Made by a program: the position numbers and the translations under genes. This document shows, in pieces, positions 6,326-9,627 of a DNA stretch of 9,627 nucleotides. Numbering within the stretch: position 1 is the first letter of the stretch; each line of letters opens with the position of its first letter. This stretch comes from Synergistaceae bacterium. GTDB lineage: Bacteria > Synergistota > Synergistia > Synergistales > Synergistaceae. The stretch covers positions 1 to 9,627 of the forward strand of contig JAISDQ010000264.1 of the NCBI GenBank assembly GCA_031264605.1. Reading direction: 5' to 3'. The notes under the pieces are model-generated. The model was not told the DNA's origin. It saw only the letters and a list, made by a program, of their open reading frames with translations, and ran no database searches.

Positions 6326-7318
6326 TCAGCGATAGAGGGGCGTGTCGTAGGACTCCATCTTGTTGTGGTCGAAGTTATCGACGTTGTCCTTCGTGATTAT
6401 GACGTTGCCGGTGTATATCTGCTTGGGATAGACGCTTATCTTGGACGCTTTGTTGTCGCCGGTTATCGGAATGTCGAAGAAGCCGTACTTCGTGACGTCT
6501 TCGAGGAACTGCACGGCGAGGTAGCACATCATGGCGGTCCTGTTGGTGAGGGACGCGTTAATATAGCCGCTCTTGATGTATTCGAGCATCGCGTCTTCCC
6601 TGTCGGCGCATATTACCGGGAGGTCTCCCGGCTTCTTGCCGAGTTCTTCCATGGCGGTCGCGATCGCCGCGCCGCAAGCCGAGTCGAGCCCCACGAACGC
6701 GGTGGCCTCGGGGTGCGTGTTGAGAAGGTCTTTGGCCGCGCGGAGGGACGCCTCCGCCTCGCACTCGCCGTCCTGGTCACCGACTATCTCCCAGCCGGTT
6801 CCAGCGAGGCGCTCTTTCAGGCCCTCGAATTTCTGGTCGATGTTGGTGGAGCCCCAATTGCCGATGACCAGGAGCTTGCCTGAGTTCCCGGCGTACTGGA
6901 GAAGAAGGTCGGCGGTCTCGCGGCCGGCGTCTACGTTATCGAGGCCAATGTAAAGGTCGCCAAGCTCGCCGCTTTCCGCTTCGACGAGGATTATCGGGAT
7001 TCCCGCTTCCTGCGCCTTGGTGATCCCGGGGTTCATTGCCGCGTCCCAGGCAACCGTGATGATGCCAGCCGGTTTTTTGGGGATGATCTGTTCGAGCGCC
7101 TCGCACGCGGTTTTCGAGTTCCAGTCGTCGGCGCCCTGCTGGATGATCTCGACGTTGAATTTTTCCGCCGCGTACTTGAAGCCGAGGTGCATGTCGTAAC
7201 AATACGGCTGCCCCAATCCGGGGGCGATGTAGTAATAAGTCTGCGTAGGCGCGGCCGAGGCCGCCGTTACCGACATGACGAACAACGCCATTACAACCGC
7301 AAAGAGCCTTTTCTTCAT
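6326..7318 (-). CDS. Periplasmic substrate-binding protein of an RbsB-like ABC transporter
   Basis: A 330-residue type I periplasmic binding protein (Peripla_BP_4 class). Residues 1-22 form a Sec signal peptide (MKKR, hydrophobic core, ASA cleavage site) without a lipobox cysteine, so it is a soluble periplasmic protein, pointing to a diderm cell. The family body is clear: strand plus P-Y-x-Y-D near 38-42, GIPIILVEAESG (106-117), IGLDNVDAGRETADLLL (124-140), a GKLLVIGNWG strand, an FVGLDSACGAAIA segment and DLPVICADRED (232-242). The position that usually reads FDSD in sugar binders reads VEAES, and the N-terminal lobe is rich in aromatics (YYY, 28-30). The ligand may thus not be an ordinary pentose. 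The ATG at 7318 has GGAGGAG (7325-7331) six bases upstream. It is the first gene of the operon, directly behind the promoter. Confidence 0.93.
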   Translation of the reverse strand: MKKRLFAVVMALFVMSVTAASAAPTQTYYYIAPGLGQPYCYDMHLGFKYAAEKFNVEIIQQGADDWNSKTACEALEQIIPKKPAGIITVAWDAAMNPGITKAQEAGIPIILVEAESGELGDLYIGLDNVDAGRETADLLLQYAGNSGKLLVIGNWGSTNIDQKFEGLKERLAGTGWEIVGDQDGECEAEASLRAAKDLLNTHPEATAFVGLDSACGAAIATAMEELGKKPGDLPVICADREDAMLEYIKSGYINASLTNRTAMMCYLAVQFLEDVTKYGFFDIPITGDNKASKISVYPKQIYTGNVIITKDNVDNFDHNKMESYDTPLYR

Positions 7319-7334
7319 ATGAAACTCCTCCTGT

Positions 7335-7387
7335 CAGTATGAATTAAAATTTTTGAGAATGTAATGAAATAATAGCATACAGTATGA
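7335..7387. promoter_or_regulatory. Possible operator: inverted repeat in the promoter spacer and a repeated octamer
   Basis: CATAC-A-GTATG (7376-7386) is an inverted repeat lying wholly in the spacer between the -35 and -10 boxes. Its half CAGTATGA (7380-7387) recurs exactly at 7335-7342, 45 bp away, in the leader before the ribosome binding site. Two sites on either side of the start of transcription would suit a repressor, but short AT-rich repeats arise by chance, so this is tentative. No regulator gene is present in the window. Confidence 0.3.
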
Positions 7388-7396
7388 GGAAGTCAA
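7369..7396 (-). promoter_or_regulatory. Sigma70-type promoter of the ABC-lplA-lipA operon
   Basis: On the minus strand TTGACT (7391-7396) and TATTAT (7369-7374) are separated by 16 nt. A TG one base before the -10 adds an extended -10 feature. The start of transcription should be near 7362, giving a leader of about 43 nt before the ATG at 7318. It is the only promoter-like sequence seen for the six genes. It lies inside a weak minus-strand ORF (7334-7576), which argues that this ORF is not a working gene. Confidence 0.75.
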
Positions 7397-7640
7397 TTTT
7401 TTGGCCGGCGATTTCTGGGGCCTGATTTTTGCGTTATCTTCTCGGGCACACTTGTTTTGAACCGTCAAGTATTGCTTGACAGTTGCGGAAAGTTTCGCGA
7501 TTTTTCCGGAGAGTTTTAGCGCTATCGCTATCAGTTCAGCTTTTTCCGGTTTTTCCAGTTCGTTAGTCGTGTACATATTTTGTTTTATCGGCAGTAAATC
7601 ACTTATGCTTCAATGCGATTGAATAGTTACAAGTACAATA

Positions 7641-8447
7641 TCAACAGATTAAGGAGGAATCAACAGTTAAAAAGAAAGAAACTCTTCGGGCGTCATCACG
7701 GGTATTGACGCCCAACGTTTCTTCTTCTTTGGTGATTCTCAGGCTGGCGACATCACTTAAATAGGGCAATATCGGCAAAAAATTGAATTCTCGGGATTGT
7801 CTGCCTCGAAGCTTCACCGATACATCTTCATTTATCAAATGTTTTAAACAGTCCAATACTACGGAAGAGCGCATAAAAAACACTCCGCAGTCGGATTCTC
7901 CCGTTGACGGCATGGCATCGCCTTCGCGAGCTTGCAAAACTTCCACAATATTGCCATTTTTGTCACGTTGTAAATGGATATACGGATTGCAGGAACAGTG
8001 CGTCGGCAATGTCATCGAAACATGTTCATACGCCTGGAGAACCTTCATTCCTGCCAGTACGGTCTGGCGCTTTAACGCTATCTGATCTCCCCAGACACAA
8101 ACCGTATAGGGCGTGACGGAAGCCTCCAACCCACGCAAAACGGCATCTCCCATACCCATGGGCATAGGCTGCTCCACCAAAGCCCAGTTTCTCTCTGAAT
8201 GATTTTTAAGATATTCTTCAATTGGAACTGAACCCTCTGGGGATACAATGATTATCAATTTTTCATACAGCCCGCGAAAAATATCCAGCAACCAATCCAA
8301 CATCGGACGATCAAGGATAGGGTATAGTATCTTTGGCAAGTGATAACCGAGGCGTGTTCCTTTCCCAGCCGCCGGAATCAGCAGAGTCCAATTTTCGGGC
8401 TCTATACCGACGCTCAGTTTATCGATATCCTCATGTTCGAGAGTCAT
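7641..8447 (-). CDS. Sugar-phosphate or related nucleotidyltransferase (NTP_transferase fold)
   Basis: A 268-residue cytoplasmic enzyme expected to transfer a nucleotide from NTP to a phosphorylated sugar or alcohol. The nucleotide-binding motif is PAAGKGTRLGYHLPKILYPI (25-44), with the G-x-G-T-R loop and a downstream lysine (K39) as in GlmU and LicC relatives. EQPMPMGMGDAV (92-103) corresponds to the loop contacting the base, and VCVWGDQ (116-122) holds the metal-binding aspartate (D121). There is no left-handed beta-helix acyltransferase domain, so it is not a full GlmU. The ATG at 8447 is preferred because GGGAG (8454-8458) lies six bases before it; a TTG at 8471 lacks such a site. It overlaps the HAD gene by 17 nt. 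With the glycosyltransferase upstream it probably supplies an activated donor for a surface glycan. The substrate is not predictable. Confidence 0.85.
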   Translation of the reverse strand: MTLEHEDIDKLSVGIEPENWTLLIPAAGKGTRLGYHLPKILYPILDRPMLDWLLDIFRGLYEKLIIIVSPEGSVPIEEYLKNHSERNWALVEQPMPMGMGDAVLRGLEASVTPYTVCVWGDQIALKRQTVLAGMKVLQAYEHVSMTLPTHCSCNPYIHLQRDKNGNIVEVLQAREGDAMPSTGESDCGVFFMRSSVVLDCLKHLINEDVSVKLRGRQSREFNFLPILPYLSDVASLRITKEEETLGVNTRDDARRVSFFLTVDSSLIC

Positions 8448-9102
8448 TTTCTTCTCCCAGTAGCCAATCAATCAGGTAATCTATGTTCGGCAAACACTTT
8501 ATCGCTCCGGCTTTCATCAGTTCCGCAACGTCTGTTCCAATCCCAAGCACATTCATATTCCCGGCACGCGCGGCGCGCACCCCGTTGATGGAATCTTCGA
8601 CTACGAGAGCTTCAGCCGGCTTCACACGCAATAATTGAGCCGCCCGCAAAAAAATGTCAGGAGCAGGTTTTGACTTTGTCACGTCATCTTTGGAAACAAC
8701 CGCACAAAAATAATCGGCGGTTTTGCTTAAAGAAAAAAAAAGCGATACGCTCTCAGCTGAACCTGAAGAAGCCAAAGCCAACGAATATTTTTCCACAAGA
8801 CGCCGTAAAATATTGTCAAGTTTAGGATGAAGCGGAGCGGTTTCAATCAATAGCTCGCGCGCCGTTTTTTGTTTGCAGCGGACCACTTGCTCGACGAATT
8901 CATCTTCAGGCGTTATCCCATGAAGCGCCAGATGTTTTTTAAAAACGCCGCTCGTACTCATGCCCGCATACGCGGCATAATATCCGAGAGGCGGAAGATT
9001 AAACGTCCGACAGGCGAAATCGAACGCTTTTTCATGCGCCGCGGATGAATACCACAATACCCCGTCCATGTCAAAAATAATGGCTTGGTAGTTATGACTC
9101 AT
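8431..9102 (-). CDS. HAD-superfamily hydrolase, beta-phosphoglucomutase-like
   Basis: A 223-residue cytoplasmic phosphatase or phosphomutase with all four HAD motifs. Motif I is FDMDGVL (10-16; nucleophile D11, acid/base D13), motif II ASSGS (111-115), the motif III lysine lies in KSKPAPD (K145), and motif IV is VVEDSINGV (167-175; E169, D170). An alpha-helical C1 cap follows motif I, as in beta-phosphoglucomutase and sugar-phosphate phosphatases. The ATG at 9102 overlaps the last 11 nt of the methyltransferase remnant and has only a poor Shine-Dalgarno, so translation may once have been coupled to the broken gene. It shares 17 nt with the nucleotidyltransferase gene downstream. The pair would plausibly handle the same phosphorylated sugar. 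Confidence 0.9.
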   Translation of the reverse strand: MSHNYQAIIFDMDGVLWYSSAAHEKAFDFACRTFNLPPLGYYAAYAGMSTSGVFKKHLALHGITPEDEFVEQVVRCKQKTARELLIETAPLHPKLDNILRRLVEKYSLALASSGSAESVSLFFSLSKTADYFCAVVSKDDVTKSKPAPDIFLRAAQLLRVKPAEALVVEDSINGVRAARAGNMNVLGIGTDVAELMKAGAIKCLPNIDYLIDWLLGEENDSRT

Positions 9103-9390
9103 TTTTGCGCGCCACGAGCAGAGATTGAGTCATGTAATATGAAAACGGGATGTTGCCAAGTCTCAGATGTTGCATTAAATCAAATCTCCTTTCGGCAAAG
9201 GGTTTATGTAAACAAGCCCGCATTCCTCGCATTACACAAACTGATCCATCAGAGAACTATCGCTCGCCGAGCGATATATCCTCAAAAAATCGTTCAATTC
9301 ATAATGGGGCGGATATTGAGCGGCATAGATCACGCGTGTTTCTCTATTGCCGCACAAGGGACACGGACGATCTGTCAGATCTATAGTCAT
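9092..9390 (-). pseudogene. Zinc-ribbon SAM methyltransferase, core deleted
   Basis: Reading from the ATG at 9390, the frame gives RPCPLCGNRE near the N-terminus. After a TAA at 9232-9234 the same frame continues with CEECGLVYINPLPKGDL up to a second TAA at 9175-9177. The C-x2-C-G ... C-x2-C-G-L-V-Y-x-N-P pattern is the N-terminal zinc ribbon of a methyltransferase group common in polysaccharide clusters (Methyltransf_13/class I type). A second frame (9175 down to 9092) reads LRLGNIPFSYYMTQSLLVARK, which resembles the extreme C-terminus of such enzymes. The whole SAM-binding Rossmann core between them, normally about 200 residues, is absent. The gene therefore seems to have lost its middle and gained a nonsense codon inside the zinc ribbon. 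The product cannot bind SAM. It lies between the glycosyltransferase and HAD genes on the same strand. Confidence 0.7.
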
Positions 9391-9421
9391 ACGAATGTTC
9401 TCGATTCACTGAAAACTAACA

Positions 9422-9627
9422 TCATTTCCATCGCATAAATCTACAGCGCAATAAAGTCCATAAAGCGATGAACCCGTCGCGCATACAAATTTTTTTCCCC
9501 TCTTTCACACTGCGAGGGGAATAGCGAATCGGAACTTCTTTGATCTTGATTCCGGAACGGATTAACAAAGCCGTAATTTCATGATCCCCCTCGAAGCCGC
9601 TCGTGACAAAATTGTGTCGTTTTAAGA
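9422..9627 (-). CDS. Glycosyltransferase family 2, C-terminal part (gene runs off the window)
   Basis: Only the last 67 residues are present; the 5' end lies beyond the right edge, so no start codon is visible. The segment reads TSGFEGDHEITALLIRSG, then IKEVPIRYSPRSVKEGKKI, then a GFIALWTLL helix and a basic end. This is the typical C-terminal end of family 2 glycosyltransferases that act on polyprenyl phosphates or on nascent surface glycans. There, a G-F-E-x-D-x-E-I-x segment precedes E-V-P-I-x-Y-x-P-R-S-x-x-E-G-K-K-I. The stop is at 9422-9424, 31 nt before the methyltransferase remnant. Same strand and close spacing place it in one operon with the HAD and nucleotidyltransferase genes. Confidence 0.85.
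   Translation of the reverse strand, partial: LKRHNFVTSGFEGDHEITALLIRSGIKIKEVPIRYSPRSVKEGKKICMRDGFIALWTLLRCRFMRWK

Larger units (their letters stand above)
7334..7576 (-). pseudogene. Weak 80-codon ORF, possible N-terminal remnant of an IS66-like transposase
   Basis: The predicted product starts MYTTNELEKPEKAELIAI and continues as a short amphipathic helix with leucines at near-heptad spacing. It then becomes lysine-rich and ends in an unrelated hydrophobic tail. The first 40 residues recall the N-terminal leucine-zipper segment of IS66-type transposases (ELEKLSKAEL-like), after which the family's Asn/Ser/Pro-rich segment should follow but does not. There is no Shine-Dalgarno before the ATG, and the last third of the frame coincides with the operon promoter. 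It is best read as a decayed fragment, or as a chance frame. Confidence in the family assignment is low. Confidence 0.3.

Noticed and set aside
7609..7623. Palindrome TTCAAT-GCG-ATTGAA after the nucleotidyltransferase gene as a terminator
   Set aside because: The stem is short and A+T-rich and no T-run follows on either strand.
9085..9438. Plus-strand frames at the right end
   Set aside because: The minus strand here carries recognisable methyltransferase and glycosyltransferase sequence; the plus frames have no features.
1..9627. CRISPR array, riboswitch, phage defence or other novel multi-gene system
   Set aside because: No spaced direct repeats, no long structured leader (the operon leader is about 43 nt) and no nuclease, reverse-transcriptase or toxin-antitoxin genes were seen.

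Overview
The window looks like chromosomal DNA of a diderm, probably anaerobic bacterium. The evidence is a Sec-exported substrate-binding protein without a lipobox, a low-potential 4Fe-4S ferredoxin, and a surface-sugar gene group. The lipoate/ABC block looks richer in G+C than the right-hand polysaccharide block (judged by eye, not computed). Synergistota or a spirochaete-like anaerobe would fit, but the sequence does not settle the taxon.

Layout, left to right. A small ferredoxin gene (58-240, +) is followed by a CAU-anticodon tRNA (267-343, +) with its own extended -10 promoter and an intrinsic terminator (375-404). A decayed IS4-type transposase remnant (408-881, -) comes next. Then a compact six-gene minus-strand operon runs from 7318 down to 905: periplasmic binding protein, double-domain ABC ATPase, permease 1, permease 2, lipoate-protein ligase (lplA), lipoyl synthase (lipA). 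A clear sigma70-type promoter (7369-7396) precedes the operon. A 28-bp perfect palindrome sits between the binding-protein and ATPase genes. From permease 1 onward the genes overlap or lie 2-8 nt apart, so they are almost certainly co-transcribed and partly translationally coupled.

Right of the promoter is a weak ORF (7334-7576, -) that may be a mobile-element remnant. After it comes a second minus-strand cluster typical of surface polysaccharide or nucleotide-sugar synthesis: the C-terminal end of a family 2 glycosyltransferase (9422 to the window edge), a zinc-ribbon methyltransferase gene that keeps its two ends but has lost its middle (9092-9390), a beta-phosphoglucomutase-like HAD phosphatase/mutase (8431-9102), and a GlmU/LicC-like nucleotidyltransferase (7641-8447).

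The most interesting point is the physical fusion of a CUT2 (ribose-type) ABC transporter with lplA and lipA. LplA activates and attaches free lipoate or octanoate to carrier proteins, and LipA inserts sulfur into protein-bound octanoate. The transporter may therefore bring in a lipoate-, octanoate- or lipoyl-conjugate substrate rather than a sugar. This is inference from gene order and from an apparently altered ligand site in the binding protein. The other points of note are gene decay: a methyltransferase with its core deleted, and two transposon remnants bordering the operon.
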